Notes: generated by a model not told the origin, from the sequence alone. Numbered from the stretch's first letter, positions 17,742 to 26,688 are shown. The stretch is 64,000 nt of DNA from an uncultured Gemmatimonadales bacterium (GCA_947259315.1 CAMYLR010000029.1:17443-81442), one strand, 5' to 3'. Made by a program: numbers and translations.

Positions 17742-19505
17742 CTAGCTGGCGGACGCCGCACTCGCCTCCAGCGACCGCTCCGGTACTTCCAGCAAGTACG
17801 GGATACGGAATCTCATTACGCTGCCCTTGCCAGCCTCGGACTCGGCCCAGATCCGTCCGCCGTGGAGCTCCACCAATTGCCGGGTGATGGCGAGCCCCAA
17901 CCCGACGCCCTGATAAGCTCGCGTCGGCGATGCATCGACCTGCCGAAAGGCCTCAAAGATTTCGTCCAGTTTCTCCGGTGGGATTCCGATCCCCTGATCG
18001 GCCACCGACCCCTCCAGCTCGCCATCGAAAAGTCGTGCCGAGACTCGTATCTTGCCCTCTTCTTTCGAAAACTTGACCGCGTTCTCCGCCAGATTCAGAT
18101 AGACCCGGTAGATCTTCTCCCCATCCATGTAGCACGGCTTCAGTCGATCATCGATGTCAACGACGAATTGCAGCCCGCCCGCCTCTAGAGGCTGTACCGT
18201 TTCGACCACCGAGGCGATCAACCGTTGGAGATCGACCTGTTCGTACTTCACCGGTGTACGTCCCTCTTCCTGGCGGGCAAAATCCAACAACTGTGAGATC
18301 ATCTCGAGCAAGTGGTGACTGTTGCGACCGATGCTGCTCAGAATCCGACGTTGCTCCTCGTTGACCGAGCCGCACATCTCATACTCCAGGATCTCGGTAT
18401 TGGCGATGATCGAGGTTAGCGGCGTCTTGAGCTCGTGACTTGTGTTCGAGAGAAACTCCGACTGCAGCTCGTTGGTCCGCTCGAGCTCAGCGTTTATCTC
18501 CGTGAGCTCGGCGTTCACGGCCCGGACCTCGGCCTCGATTCTCCGTTGCTCGGTGAGATCGATCAATTCGAATTTGATCGCCGAACGTCCCTCCCAGGCG
18601 ATCAAATCCCCAAAGATGACAACCGGCACAACCTCTCCGTTGGAGCGCACGATTTCGACCTCGAAGCCGGTGTCGGAATGTTCCCCGTCGAGCAGACTCC
18701 GCAGACGGTTGGCGGCTTCGTCACGATACTCCTCGGCGATGTACTCGAACGGTTCCTGGCGATCCAAGTCTCGGAAGCTCCACCCGGTGCGCTGCTCGAA
18801 AGTACGGTTCGAGAACAGGTACTTTTCCCCTTGGTAGACGATGATCATGTTCGGATCCTCGTCCAGCATGCCCCGCGGGGCGAATACGAGTCGTGCTTCT
18901 TCGACGCCCAGGATGATCATTCCCACCGCCAGTATCACGTAGAGCCCGATCTCCATGGAGGGTAACCACGCCGGGGCGGGCGATTGGCCCGCGTATATCC
19001 ACCCGACCGGCAGCAGAGCCCCCCAGGCGACCAGCGCCAGGCCCGCCACCGAAGCGCCGATCGGTGTCCTGCGTCGACCAAAGCGATCGACCATCCAACC
19101 TGCCGCGATCCACAGTGCCCCCACCCCCCCCAGCGTGGTTGCCCACGGTCGGCTGGGTGTCGGCAGCCACTCGATCACGGCGGCAACCACCACCACGATC
19201 AACACACCAACCACGAGTCCGATCAATGCCGCCCTTCGGCGACCTAATTGAGACGCAGCGGCGATCGCCAAGCCACCCAAGAAGACGAGCACGCCAGCAA
19301 GCGAGAGCAAGAAAACGTCCGGAACGACCCATAGGAGCGTAGGCGGTTGGTCTAAGAACGCAATCGTGTGGCGCACCATCAGGACGACCCAGGCCAGCCC
19401 CCACAGGAGGAACTGCACCATCTTGTGCTGCCAGTAGAGGTAGAAAAACAGCGTCGCCAACACAGCGAATAGCGCTACAGCGTGCGGGTCAGCGGTGGTA
19501 ATCAT
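17742..19505 (-). CDS. Membrane histidine kinase with PAS domain
   Basis: Starting from the ATG at 19505 (overlapping the nuclease stop by 4 bp), the 587-residue protein has about seven membrane helices in its first 210 residues. A PAS domain follows (around YLFSNRTFEQRTGWSFRD), then a coiled coil, a HisKA domain with the phospho-acceptor in NTSHELKTPLTSI, and a HATPase_c domain with the N-box LAENAVKFS, DQGIGIPPEKLDEIF and GVGLGLAITRQLVELHGG. It is an active-looking sensor kinase whose membrane part may be the ligand sensor. No response regulator is adjacent, so its partner is encoded elsewhere. Confidence 0.92.
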   Translation of the reverse strand: MITTADPHAVALFAVLATLFFYLYWQHKMVQFLLWGLAWVVLMVRHTIAFLDQPPTLLWVVPDVFLLSLAGVLVFLGGLAIAAASQLGRRRAALIGLVVGVLIVVVVAAVIEWLPTPSRPWATTLGGVGALWIAAGWMVDRFGRRRTPIGASVAGLALVAWGALLPVGWIYAGQSPAPAWLPSMEIGLYVILAVGMIILGVEEARLVFAPRGMLDEDPNMIIVYQGEKYLFSNRTFEQRTGWSFRDLDRQEPFEYIAEEYRDEAANRLRSLLDGEHSDTGFEVEIVRSNGEVVPVVIFGDLIAWEGRSAIKFELIDLTEQRRIEAEVRAVNAELTEINAELERTNELQSEFLSNTSHELKTPLTSIIANTEILEYEMCGSVNEEQRRILSSIGRNSHHLLEMISQLLDFARQEEGRTPVKYEQVDLQRLIASVVETVQPLEAGGLQFVVDIDDRLKPCYMDGEKIYRVYLNLAENAVKFSKEEGKIRVSARLFDGELEGSVADQGIGIPPEKLDEIFEAFRQVDASPTRAYQGVGLGLAITRQLVELHGGRIWAESEAGKGSVMRFRIPYLLEVPERSLEASAASAS

Positions 19506-20098
19506 CGGGGACAACCCCGCGGCACCGGCGGACAATCGCCCCAGACACCCCGGCCCGCCGCCCGAGCTTCAGCCTCGGCAGCGGAGATAGCATCCCGAAA
19601 TCTCCGCGTGTCACCAAACGGAAACGCACACACCCAACCCGATCGGACCAGTTCGACATTCACGATCGTTTCGTCGCGCTCCAAGTAGACCAGCAACCTC
19701 CCAAAGCGGTCACGAGTTTCGACTGGGTCCAGCCGCAGCGTAACGGTTTTTTCGTCAATTAAATCGCGATTGAGTTGAGTCGCCTCCATGGCGCCGCATT
19801 GCTGAATCGGAACCATTTCGGGGGCATCGATCCCGATGAGCCGAACCGAGGTTCCGTCGGAAAGGACCGCCGTATCACCATCGATCACATGATCGATCCG
19901 AAAAACCTGGTCCTCGAATCGATCGCGATCGGTGGATGCGGCCTCGCTGGGCCCGCGTCCCCCATCGTCCCTGCAGTATTCGACCCCCAGGCCCGCGATC
20001 GCAAGCACGAGGATTATCAATGTCCGCTGCGTCGAGCGACGCAGATACCAGCTGGAAAGCTGATCGCGCTCTTGCTTACGTCCCGACGACTTTGGCAT
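19502..20098 (-). CDS. Membrane-anchored staphylococcal-nuclease-like protein
   Basis: The product is 198 residues from the ATG at 20098 (MPKSSGRK), which overlaps the end of the moeB-like gene by 23 bp. One hydrophobic helix near residues 23-40 anchors it. The SNase fold then shows DHVIDGDTAVLSDGTSVRLI, GIDAPEM with the catalytic Arg/Glu pair, and DPVETRDRFGRLLVYL with the second Arg. This predicts a Ca2+-dependent nuclease acting outside the cytoplasm. It ends in two cysteines and prolines. Its gene is overlapped on both sides, so it sits in one transcript with moeB-like and kinase genes, although no functional link is obvious. Confidence 0.87.
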   Translation of the reverse strand: MPKSSGRKQERDQLSSWYLRRSTQRTLIILVLAIAGLGVEYCRDDGGRGPSEAASTDRDRFEDQVFRIDHVIDGDTAVLSDGTSVRLIGIDAPEMVPIQQCGAMEATQLNRDLIDEKTVTLRLDPVETRDRFGRLLVYLERDETIVNVELVRSGWVCAFPFGDTRRFRDAISAAEAEARAAGRGVWGDCPPVPRGCPR

Positions 20099-21104
20099 AT
20101 AGGCTCCGGGCCTCGGTCTCATCGGTGGTACCGTCGGCGATCAAGCGCCCGTCACGGAACAAGTGGAGGGTTATTCCGTTGCGCCGCGCGCGTAGAAAAT
20201 ACTCGTTGACGGTGACGTCCCACTCACGCTCGAGCCGAGCAGCGATCACCGACAGCTGGGGTGGAGGCGAACCTTCACCCGGCAGGAGCTGAATCGCGTC
20301 GCGGCCGCACAACCGAAGCGCACCCGATACACCACCGCCTTCGAGGTACTCGAAGTCGCGCTTACCACACGTCCTGCACTGGGCCCGCGGCGACCCCGTC
20401 TGCACCGTCGTGAACTCTGTCGTCCAGGCGTCGTAACGCAAGAGGCCTCTCAGCAGCTGCTCTTCAGCGCCGACCAGCATCTTTAGCGTTTCGGTCGTCT
20501 GGATGCCGGCGATCACGGCGGCCGCGGATCCGAGTACGCCAACCGTATCGCAAGTTGGCAGTGCACCCGGTGGCGGTGGGTTTTCAAACACGCACCTCAA
20601 GCACGGTTTCCGACCCGGAACAATGGGCATGACGAGACCGCCAGTCGCCACCACACCGCCATACACCCACGGAATCTGCTCGCGAACCGAGAAATCATTG
20701 ATCAGATACCGCGTCTCGAAGTTGTCGGTGCCGTCGCATAAGACGTCCGCGTTGCCCAACAGCTGATCCGCGGTCACCGCGTTGAGATCGTCCACGACGC
20801 CGTCGACGCGCACATCCGGATTCACCGCCCTCAACGCGCGCTGGGCGGCTACCGCTTTTGGGGTCTCCGCCTCGGCATCGGTGTCGTTGAACAAGACCTG
20901 CCGCTGGAGGTTCGACCGCTCGACCAGATCGCGATCGATGATCGTCAACCGGCCGACTCCAGCGCGCGTCAACAACTGCGCCTGGTGGGAGCCCAGCGCA
21001 CCACACCCCACCAGCACCGCATGGGCGTCTGCGAGACGCTGCTGCCCCCGGGATCCAATCTCGGGGAGTATTCTCTGCCGGACGTACCGTTCGTGACTCA
21101 CCAA
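20076..21104 (-). CDS. MoeB/ThiF-family adenylyltransferase
   Basis: The protein is 342 residues long. Its Rossmann core starts with GCGALGSHQAQLLTRAGVGR and IDRDLVERSNLQRQVLF, which marks enzymes that adenylate the C-terminal glycine of MoaD or ThiS. The zinc-binding pairs CLRC and CRTC are present. A C-terminal part of about 80 residues (from GGVSGALRLCGRDAIQ) is not a rhodanese domain and looks like a small ubiquitin-like or unknown fold. It would serve molybdopterin or thiamine sulfur transfer. moeA lies about 8 kb away on the same strand, which favours molybdopterin. It heads the three-gene run with nuclease and kinase. Confidence 0.88.
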   Translation of the reverse strand: MVSHERYVRQRILPEIGSRGQQRLADAHAVLVGCGALGSHQAQLLTRAGVGRLTIIDRDLVERSNLQRQVLFNDTDAEAETPKAVAAQRALRAVNPDVRVDGVVDDLNAVTADQLLGNADVLCDGTDNFETRYLINDFSVREQIPWVYGGVVATGGLVMPIVPGRKPCLRCVFENPPPPGALPTCDTVGVLGSAAAVIAGIQTTETLKMLVGAEEQLLRGLLRYDAWTTEFTTVQTGSPRAQCRTCGKRDFEYLEGGGVSGALRLCGRDAIQLLPGEGSPPPQLSVIAARLEREWDVTVNEYFLRARRNGITLHLFRDGRLIADGTTDETEARSLYAKVVGT

Positions 21105-21180
21105 TGGAAGTTACGACCGACAATGCCATGCGCCACGCGCCGGGCTGGAACCTGGACCGCTGGTTCTATATTCCGGCCCC

Positions 21181-22434
21181 ATGCGAGACACCAAGCGCGT
21201 CGTAGTCACCGGCATGGGCGCAGTCAGCCCAAACGGAATCGGTCGTCGGAGTTTCTGGGAAGCCTGTGCGGCGGGCACGAGCGGAACCGGGCCGATCACG
21301 CAGTTTGACCCAGCCACTATTCCGTGCAAAGTCGCCGGCGAAGTAAGGGGGTTTGACGTCGAGGCCCACCTGCCACGCCGGATCGGTCGTTACCAAATGC
21401 GCGTCGTCGCGATGACGCTCGCAGCGACGGAAGAAGCCCTCTTGGACGCCCATATTGACCCCGATCGGCTGACCACCGACGAACGACAGCGAACTGGCGT
21501 GCTGATCGGAACCGGAGCCGCAGGCATCGCGTTTGGCGAGCGCCAGTACGAGACGTACTTCAACGAGGGTTATCGGAGGATGAGCCCGTATGCGGTCGTT
21601 GCATCGTTCGTTGGCATGCTGTCGAGTGAGATATCGATGGCCTTCAACCTGCGCGGCATGAGTCACGTCGTCTCCACCGGGTGCACGTCGGCCTCGGACG
21701 CCGCTGGGTACGCCCTGCAGGCGCTCCGATCGGGGTGGGTTGATCGGATCGTGACCGGTGGGGCCGAGGCGTGCATCGTTCCTGGCGTGATGGCTGGCTT
21801 TTGCCGAATGGGCACGATGACCACGCGCAATGGCGATCCCACCCGTGCGTCGCGGCCTTTCAACATCGATCGTGATGGCTTCGTGATGGCAGAGGGCGCC
21901 TGGATGTTGGTGCTCGAGACGCTGGCCAGCGCGCGCGCGCGCGGCGCCCAGATTCTGGCTGAGCTAACCGGCTACGGGACTACGTGCGACGCCTACCATC
22001 GAGTTAGACCCGAACCCGAGGGCGAAGAAGCCGCCCGGGCGATAACTGTGGCACTCGATGACGCCGGCGTAACGCCCCAACAAGTCGATTACGTCAATCT
22101 CCACGGAACCGCCACAGAGCTGAACGATCGAATCGAGACGTACGCCGTCCGAGTCGCACTCGCCGGGCGCCCCGACGTTCCCACGTCGGCTCTCAAGTCG
22201 ATGATCGGACATCCCCAGGGCGCATGTGGCGCAGCAGGTCTGGTTGAAACGATCGAGGCGATCCGGAGCGGCTGGCTCCCGCCCACTATCAACTACGAGC
22301 AACCCGACCCGGCATGCGATCTGGACTACGTTCCCAACGAGGGTCGCCCCGAGGACCTCGCGGTCGCAGTCGTCAATTGCATCGCATTTGGCTCAAAAAA
22401 CTCGGCGCTCGTCGTTCGTCGGTGGGACGAATAG
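21181..22434 (+). CDS. Beta-ketoacyl-ACP synthase (KAS II-like)
   Basis: This thiolase-fold condensing enzyme (417 residues) joins malonyl-ACP to an acyl chain. The catalytic triad is visible as STGCTSASDAAGYAL (nucleophile Cys), LHGTATELND (His) and SMIGHPQGACGAAGL (His). The TTELND variant of the normal TGTxxND motif and the single copy without fabD, fabG or acpP neighbours suggest a role apart from the main fatty-acid cluster, perhaps in a specialised lipid. It is divergent from the moeB-like gene across about 76 bp. Confidence 0.9.
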   Translation: MRDTKRVVVTGMGAVSPNGIGRRSFWEACAAGTSGTGPITQFDPATIPCKVAGEVRGFDVEAHLPRRIGRYQMRVVAMTLAATEEALLDAHIDPDRLTTDERQRTGVLIGTGAAGIAFGERQYETYFNEGYRRMSPYAVVASFVGMLSSEISMAFNLRGMSHVVSTGCTSASDAAGYALQALRSGWVDRIVTGGAEACIVPGVMAGFCRMGTMTTRNGDPTRASRPFNIDRDGFVMAEGAWMLVLETLASARARGAQILAELTGYGTTCDAYHRVRPEPEGEEAARAITVALDDAGVTPQQVDYVNLHGTATELNDRIETYAVRVALAGRPDVPTSALKSMIGHPQGACGAAGLVETIEAIRSGWLPPTINYEQPDPACDLDYVPNEGRPEDLAVAVVNCIAFGSKNSALVVRRWDE

Positions 22435-22448
22435 CTAGAGCAAGCGAC

Positions 22449-23576
22449 CTAAAACTCGAACGGGATCGGGGCAAAACACAGGATGAGGATCGCCACCGAC
22501 AGCCACCCCACGATCTGCCGACCGGGGCCGAGCCGCTGGTCGGGATCGAGCACGGGGGGGTGCTTGATGCGGATAATGAAGAACACCAGAATCGCCCACA
22601 AGTACCACCCCGACCACCACCAACCCATAATCAGCAAGGCGAAAAAGAACACCTGCGCGATTCGGTGTTGGCCGCGACCCATGAGAGCGTACAACACGTG
22701 ACCCCCGTCGAGCTGGCCGATCGGCAACATGTTCAGCGCTGTAACGAACAACCCGATCCACCCGGCGAACGCGACCGGGTTGAGAAACAGGTCGTGGGTC
22801 TCCTCCGGGTAGCTGGCAAACCACGCCACGAACCACTTGAACAAGAGTGGCTCGCCGAGCTGGATTCCCTCGACCGAACCGATCGGCAGCGCGGACGACG
22901 TCTGGATCCCATAGATCGCGACCGGAATCGCCACCAGCATGCCGGCCAACGGGCCAGCCGCACCGACGTCGAGCAGCATCCTCGGCGTGTAGACCGGTGT
23001 CTTCATTCGTATCACCGCACCCAGCGTTCCGATCGGTGAGATCAACGGTAGCGGGATAAAGAACGGCAGTGTCACGTGGAGTCCGTATCGGCGCGCGGCG
23101 ATGTAGTGGCCAAACTCATGCGCCGCAAGGATCCCCATGATCGATGCCGAGAACGGTAGCCCAGCAACGAGTTTGCTTGGGTCCCGAAACAAGAAGTCTG
23201 GCGGCTCGCCGGAGAGAAAAGCTCCGGCCCAAAGCGTTGAAACGACGGTCAGCAGGAACAGCGCCAGATTCCATCGCCACTCGGGCGGCAGGACCGGCGC
23301 CTTGGGGTAGGTCACGGTGGCGACTGTTTGCCCATCCACCCGCTCGTAGAAGTACGATACATCCAGTGTTGACAGCGCCGCTTCGAAGCGAGCACGTTCC
23401 GATGGTGAGTCGTACCTTAGCCGGCCGCGGAGGATCTTCTCGTTGCCGACGTTGAAAAGTCTAGGTTGAGAGAGGAACTCGATCCCCACCGGCTCGGCGG
23501 GGTGAATGCTCAACGCGGTTTCGACGTCCGCGCCATCTGGCGTGAGCTGAACTCTCTTTAGGAATCTGTTTCGCAT
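22449..23576 (-). CDS. Site-2-type M50 metalloprotease, second copy
   Basis: From the ATG at 23576 the protein has 375 residues. An N-terminal soluble part of about 100 residues is followed by about eight membrane helices with HEFGH (in ILAAHEFGHYIAARRYGLHV) and the third ligand in LPIGQLDGGHVLYAL. The wide spacing and the FFIPLPLISPIGTLGAVI loop resemble the EGY1-like group of intramembrane proteases. The substrate is unknown. A longer frame runs into the divergent aminotransferase gene. The two starts are only 9 bp apart, so their promoters must lie inside the opposite coding regions or one start is further in. Confidence 0.87.
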   Translation of the reverse strand: MRNRFLKRVQLTPDGADVETALSIHPAEPVGIEFLSQPRLFNVGNEKILRGRLRYDSPSERARFEAALSTLDVSYFYERVDGQTVATVTYPKAPVLPPEWRWNLALFLLTVVSTLWAGAFLSGEPPDFLFRDPSKLVAGLPFSASIMGILAAHEFGHYIAARRYGLHVTLPFFIPLPLISPIGTLGAVIRMKTPVYTPRMLLDVGAAGPLAGMLVAIPVAIYGIQTSSALPIGSVEGIQLGEPLLFKWFVAWFASYPEETHDLFLNPVAFAGWIGLFVTALNMLPIGQLDGGHVLYALMGRGQHRIAQVFFFALLIMGWWWSGWYLWAILVFFIIRIKHPPVLDPDQRLGPGRQIVGWLSVAILILCFAPIPFEF

Positions 23577-23585
23577 ACCAAATCC

Positions 23586-24419
23586 ATGCAGATACACGTT
23601 GACGGCAACTACCAACCCCTCGAGCAACCCGCGCTGAGGGCTCGCGACCAGGGGTTCCTGTTTGGCGAAGCAGTGTACGAGGGTGTCAAGATCCAGGCTC
23701 GTCGCCCGCTGTTCCTCGAGGCGCATCTCGAGCGGCTGGAGCGGTCCGCGACAGCGCTCGAGCTAGACGTACCATGGAGCCTCCCCGACTTGCGCGCCAT
23801 CTTGGCGCGACTGCTGTCCGATTTCGATGGCGACACCGGTGTCGCCCGGCTCTACGCCACCCGTGGTTCACCACAAGGTACTCCGTCGGCGCTGGTGTGG
23901 ATCGATCCGCTACCTCTCTACTCGCATCCGGATACACCTCCGTGGCGGCTCGCGTGCCACCCAGAACCGATCGTCCCGTACCTTCCGGGAGTAAAGCACA
24001 CCAACCGGTTGAGTCACGCGCGGGCTCGACGCCTCGCACACCGGTCGGGGGCGGACGATGCGCTTCTCGTGCACGCTGAAGGCTGGGTCCTCGAGGGCCC
24101 GCAGTCGAACCTTTTCTTCTTTGAGGCCGATACCCTGCACACCCCGGAAACCGGTTGCGGCGTGTTGGCCGGCATCACACGCGATGTTGTGTTGCGACTC
24201 GCGCCCAGCTGCGGTTTTCGGACGGTTGAAGGCCGCTACCCACCAGAGATCGTCCGCGAGGCGGACGAATGGTTCCTTACATTCACGTCAGCGGGTATCA
24301 AGCCGGTGGCGGCGATCGACGATGCCAGGCTTCCAGCACCCGGTCCGCGAACTACAAGGCTGGCGGTTGCATACGAGCAACACGTGGCGGAAGCGCTGGC
24401 CTCAACGGAACCGTTGTGA
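23586..24419 (+). CDS. Class IV aminotransferase (PLP)
   Basis: The 277-residue product belongs to the fold-type IV PLP enzymes: branched-chain and D-amino-acid aminotransferases and 4-amino-4-deoxychorismate lyase. The opening ARDQGFLFGEAVYEGVKI, the probable PLP lysine in GVKHTNRLSHARARRLA, EGPQSNLFFF and the closing ITRDVVLRLA and FLTFTSAGIKPVAAID fit the family. The substrate cannot be fixed by eye. D-amino-acid transaminase or aminodeoxychorismate lyase are the main options. It converges on the lipid A acyltransferase gene with a 4-bp gap. Confidence 0.85.
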   Translation: MQIHVDGNYQPLEQPALRARDQGFLFGEAVYEGVKIQARRPLFLEAHLERLERSATALELDVPWSLPDLRAILARLLSDFDGDTGVARLYATRGSPQGTPSALVWIDPLPLYSHPDTPPWRLACHPEPIVPYLPGVKHTNRLSHARARRLAHRSGADDALLVHAEGWVLEGPQSNLFFFEADTLHTPETGCGVLAGITRDVVLRLAPSCGFRTVEGRYPPEIVREADEWFLTFTSAGIKPVAAIDDARLPAPGPRTTRLAVAYEQHVAEALASTEPL

Positions 24420-24423
24420 AGAA

Positions 24424-25380
24424 CTAGGTCGGTCCAGATAATCGGGCCTGTTGTGAGGCGGTCCAGACCGGCGCATCGGTGGTTTCCCTCTCGCTCGACT
24501 CACCTGACTCCGGGGCCGACTTCTCGCGACCAATCCGGCCCCATCGACGGTACATCCACAACCAGTGATCTGGTCGATCACGAACCGCCTCTTCGAGCCG
24601 CCCGTTGAACACCGCTGCGTCTTCCGCCACGGCCTGCTCCGAATCGGTCAACGCGCTCAACTGAAACGGCTTGAGCTCGCCGCGATACCTGCCCGACCCC
24701 ACACGCCGACAAAAGATCGTGAGCAGTGGTACATCGGCCAATCGGGCTAGCCGAAACGGTCCAACGTGGGTGATCGCGGGGTGTCCAAACAGCGGGGCGA
24801 TCGCCCCGTCAGCGGAACGGCGTGGCTCCTGATCCATAATGATCCCAAGCACGCCACCTTTTCGAAGCCATTGAATCGCGGCCCGCATGTCATCGTGATC
24901 GATTTGCACCAATCCGGCCGCTTCACGCATCGCCTTTAGGCGAGTGCCAAAGCCAGCATCTTTGGGTTCTTTATACAACGCCGCGAACGGGTAACCGGCC
25001 GCGGACACGGCCCGCCCCAACCACTCCCAGTTTCCGTAGTGGCCGGACAGCAGTATCACACCCCGACCCTTATCTCGGGCAGCTTCGAGCGCTTCCACGT
25101 TGTCGAGGGTGACTCGCTCTCGGATCTCGGCGTCCGAATAGCTCCGGGTGTGCAGAAACTCGACCAGCGTACGGGCCATCTGGCGGTACGCGCAGAACGC
25201 GACCCTCCAGCGGTGCAACAGCGACCAACCGGGAAACGCCCGTCGGAGGTTCTCCAGCGCCGTCCGACGCCCGTGGCCGACCAGAAGCAGCACTGCGAGC
25301 ACCAGAGCGAGCGGCTCGTTGAGCCAGCGCGGGGCTTTTCTCGCGCCGTCCGCAATCCACTTGGCGAGTTGCGCTTTCAC
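24424..25380 (-). CDS. Lipid A-type acyltransferase (LpxL/HtrB family)
   Basis: This 318-residue protein adds a secondary acyl chain to lipid A or acts on a related lipid. A hydrophobic helix near residues 17-38 anchors it in the inner membrane. The catalytic HxxxxE/D signature is in LLSGHYGNWEWLGRA, followed by LYKEPKD and the conserved GGVLGIIMDQEPRRS. The C-terminal tail of about 30 residues is charged (SAPESGESSERE) and seems specific. Its presence supports a diderm cell with an LPS-like outer leaflet. Confidence 0.88.
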   Translation of the reverse strand: MKAQLAKWIADGARKAPRWLNEPLALVLAVLLLVGHGRRTALENLRRAFPGWSLLHRWRVAFCAYRQMARTLVEFLHTRSYSDAEIRERVTLDNVEALEAARDKGRGVILLSGHYGNWEWLGRAVSAAGYPFAALYKEPKDAGFGTRLKAMREAAGLVQIDHDDMRAAIQWLRKGGVLGIIMDQEPRRSADGAIAPLFGHPAITHVGPFRLARLADVPLLTIFCRRVGSGRYRGELKPFQLSALTDSEQAVAEDAAVFNGRLEEAVRDRPDHWLWMYRRWGRIGREKSAPESGESSERETTDAPVWTASQQARLSGPT

Positions 25381-25462
25381 CGGTTAGCCGAACATACCGG
25401 CGCGGGCGGCTCAACGGCAACGTCGTTTGACGACGATTCAGGCCGTTCCTAGACTGCGCTTC

Positions 25463-25975
25463 ATGTCTACCCCGCCTGATGCCGGTTCGGTCGAGGAACG
25501 AAGAGTGCTTCTGGGCGAGATACTGGATCGGGTGGAGACCAACGTTGAGGAGCGACCGATCCCTGAGGGGCCGGGGCCGGCCGCGGACTTCAAACCGCGG
25601 TACGACCACCTAGTCGGGGGCTTGGAGCTGGTCCTCGATGCCGTGCCGGAGGTCGAGCATGAGCCCTTGGGGTCATCCGGGATGCGGATCGCCTATCCCG
25701 CTACCGAGCGCGAGGTCCGAATAACACCACTCGAGGACCAGGAGTTGGTCCACTTCGTGTTTGGTCACGCCGCGCTCGCTGGACGAGCCGAGCACCACGC
25801 CTCACGCCCTTTTGGCGAGGTGCTGCCGAACATCCCGAAGCTGGCCGCTCAGATCCTCGCCTTCCTCATCGTAGGCGATGAACCGAAGTGGTTGACCCAC
25901 CGACCGCCTGCCGATTCGTCGGTCGTCAAGGAAGCTACAGTTGACTCGGAGGTCCTGGAGCTTCCACTCGACTGA
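25463..25975 (+). CDS. Soluble protein of unknown function
   Basis: The product is 170 residues from the ATG at 25463 (MSTPPDAGSVEERRVLLGEI). An upstream in-frame start would add 12 residues. It is acidic, with an alpha/beta pattern and no signal or membrane helix. Short hydrophobic stretches such as ELVHFVFGHAALAGRA and KLAAQILAFLIVGDEPKW suggest a compact fold. I recognise no family. It is followed by the structured leader of hsp20 and ends about 180 bp before that gene. Confidence 0.6.
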   Translation: MSTPPDAGSVEERRVLLGEILDRVETNVEERPIPEGPGPAADFKPRYDHLVGGLELVLDAVPEVEHEPLGSSGMRIAYPATEREVRITPLEDQELVHFVFGHAALAGRAEHHASRPFGEVLPNIPKLAAQILAFLIVGDEPKWLTHRPPADSSVVKEATVDSEVLELPLD

Positions 25976-26002
25976 ACGTCGTGCGTCAGAGTGACAGAAC
26001 GT

Positions 26003-26049
26003 CTGCCGTTATTACCGGCGACAATCGCAAAAACCATTCAAAACGGCAG
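26003..26049. repeat. 8-bp inverted repeat upstream of hsp20
   Basis: CTGCCGTT (26003-26010) and AACGGCAG (26042-26049) form a perfect inverted repeat separated by 31 bases. It lies between the end of the unknown gene and the hsp20 leader. It could be an operator for a heat-shock repressor or a hairpin ending the upstream transcript, but there is no T-run after it. It does not match the CIRCE or HAIR consensus sequences that I know. Confidence 0.45.
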
Positions 26050-26100
26050 GCAATCGCGTTTGGTACAGGGGTTGCGAATAGAAGCTAACGAGAAAGAAAA

Positions 26101-26129
26101 GTCCGCCACAGGCTGTCAAGTCGGCGGAC
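26101..26129 (+). promoter_or_regulatory. Hairpin in the hsp20 5' leader
   Basis: GTCCGCC (26101-26107) pairs perfectly with GGCGGAC (26123-26129) around a 15-base loop, about 30 bases before the start codon of hsp20. Small heat-shock genes often carry RNA thermometers in the leader, so a temperature-sensing role is possible. The Shine-Dalgarno AAGGAGG itself lies outside this stem, and I see no strong pairing partner for it nearby, so this is only a candidate. Confidence 0.4.
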
Positions 26130-26158
26130 GATCCATGTGCACACAAGGAGGAACAACG

Positions 26159-26629
26159 ATGACTTATCTGACCCGCTACCGCCCCTGGAGCAACGTCCTC
26201 TCACTGCCACAGGAGCTCGATCGTTGGATGGACGAAGCGTTTGGCACGCGGGATTGGTTCCGGACGGCGGATCGCCAATGGTTCCCGGCCGCGGATGTAT
26301 CCGAGACCCCGGATTTCTTGACGCTGCGCCTCGAGGTTCCAGGGATGGCGACCGAGGATATCAAGATCGGGGTCGAGAACAACACCCTGACCGTGCGCGG
26401 TGAGAAGAAGCACGAAACCAAGACTGAGGACGAGACGTTCTATCGGAGCGAGCGCTCCTACGGGGCATTTGAACGCGCCTTTTCTCTCCCCGGGTACGTC
26501 GACAAAGAGGACGTCCACGCCAAGCTCGAGGATGGCGTTCTGACGATTCGCCTTCCGCGTCGCGAGGAGGCCAAGTCACGCGAGATCGCAATCGAGGGTG
26601 GCGACTTGACCAAGGAGATCGAGAGCTAA
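26159..26629 (+). CDS. Small heat-shock protein, Hsp20 family
   Basis: The 156-residue protein is an ATP-independent chaperone that holds unfolding proteins. The alpha-crystallin domain covers about residues 40-140: WFPAADVSETPDFLTLRLEV, PGMATEDIKIGVENNTLTV, and the closing GVLTIRLPRREEAKSREI. The IxI-like C-terminal element reads REIAIEG. The ATG at 26159 is preceded by AAGGAGG and is preferred over an upstream frame of 56 residues without family resemblance. A structured leader precedes it and a strong intrinsic terminator follows. Confidence 0.95.
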   Translation: MTYLTRYRPWSNVLSLPQELDRWMDEAFGTRDWFRTADRQWFPAADVSETPDFLTLRLEVPGMATEDIKIGVENNTLTVRGEKKHETKTEDETFYRSERSYGAFERAFSLPGYVDKEDVHAKLEDGVLTIRLPRREEAKSREIAIEGGDLTKEIES

Positions 26630-26654
26630 ACTCGCTGGCACCAGTTTGAATCAG

Positions 26655-26688
26655 GGGCTCCCGGGAATTACCGGGAGCCCTTTTTTTT
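26655..26688 (+). terminator. Intrinsic terminator of hsp20
   Basis: A 10-bp GC-rich stem, GGGCTCCCGG (26655-26664) with CCGGGAGCCC (26671-26680), has a 6-base loop and is followed by eight T residues (26681-26688). It starts 25 bp after the hsp20 stop. The convergent HIRAN gene runs into it, so its last codons and stop lie inside the stem and T-run. Confidence 0.93.
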
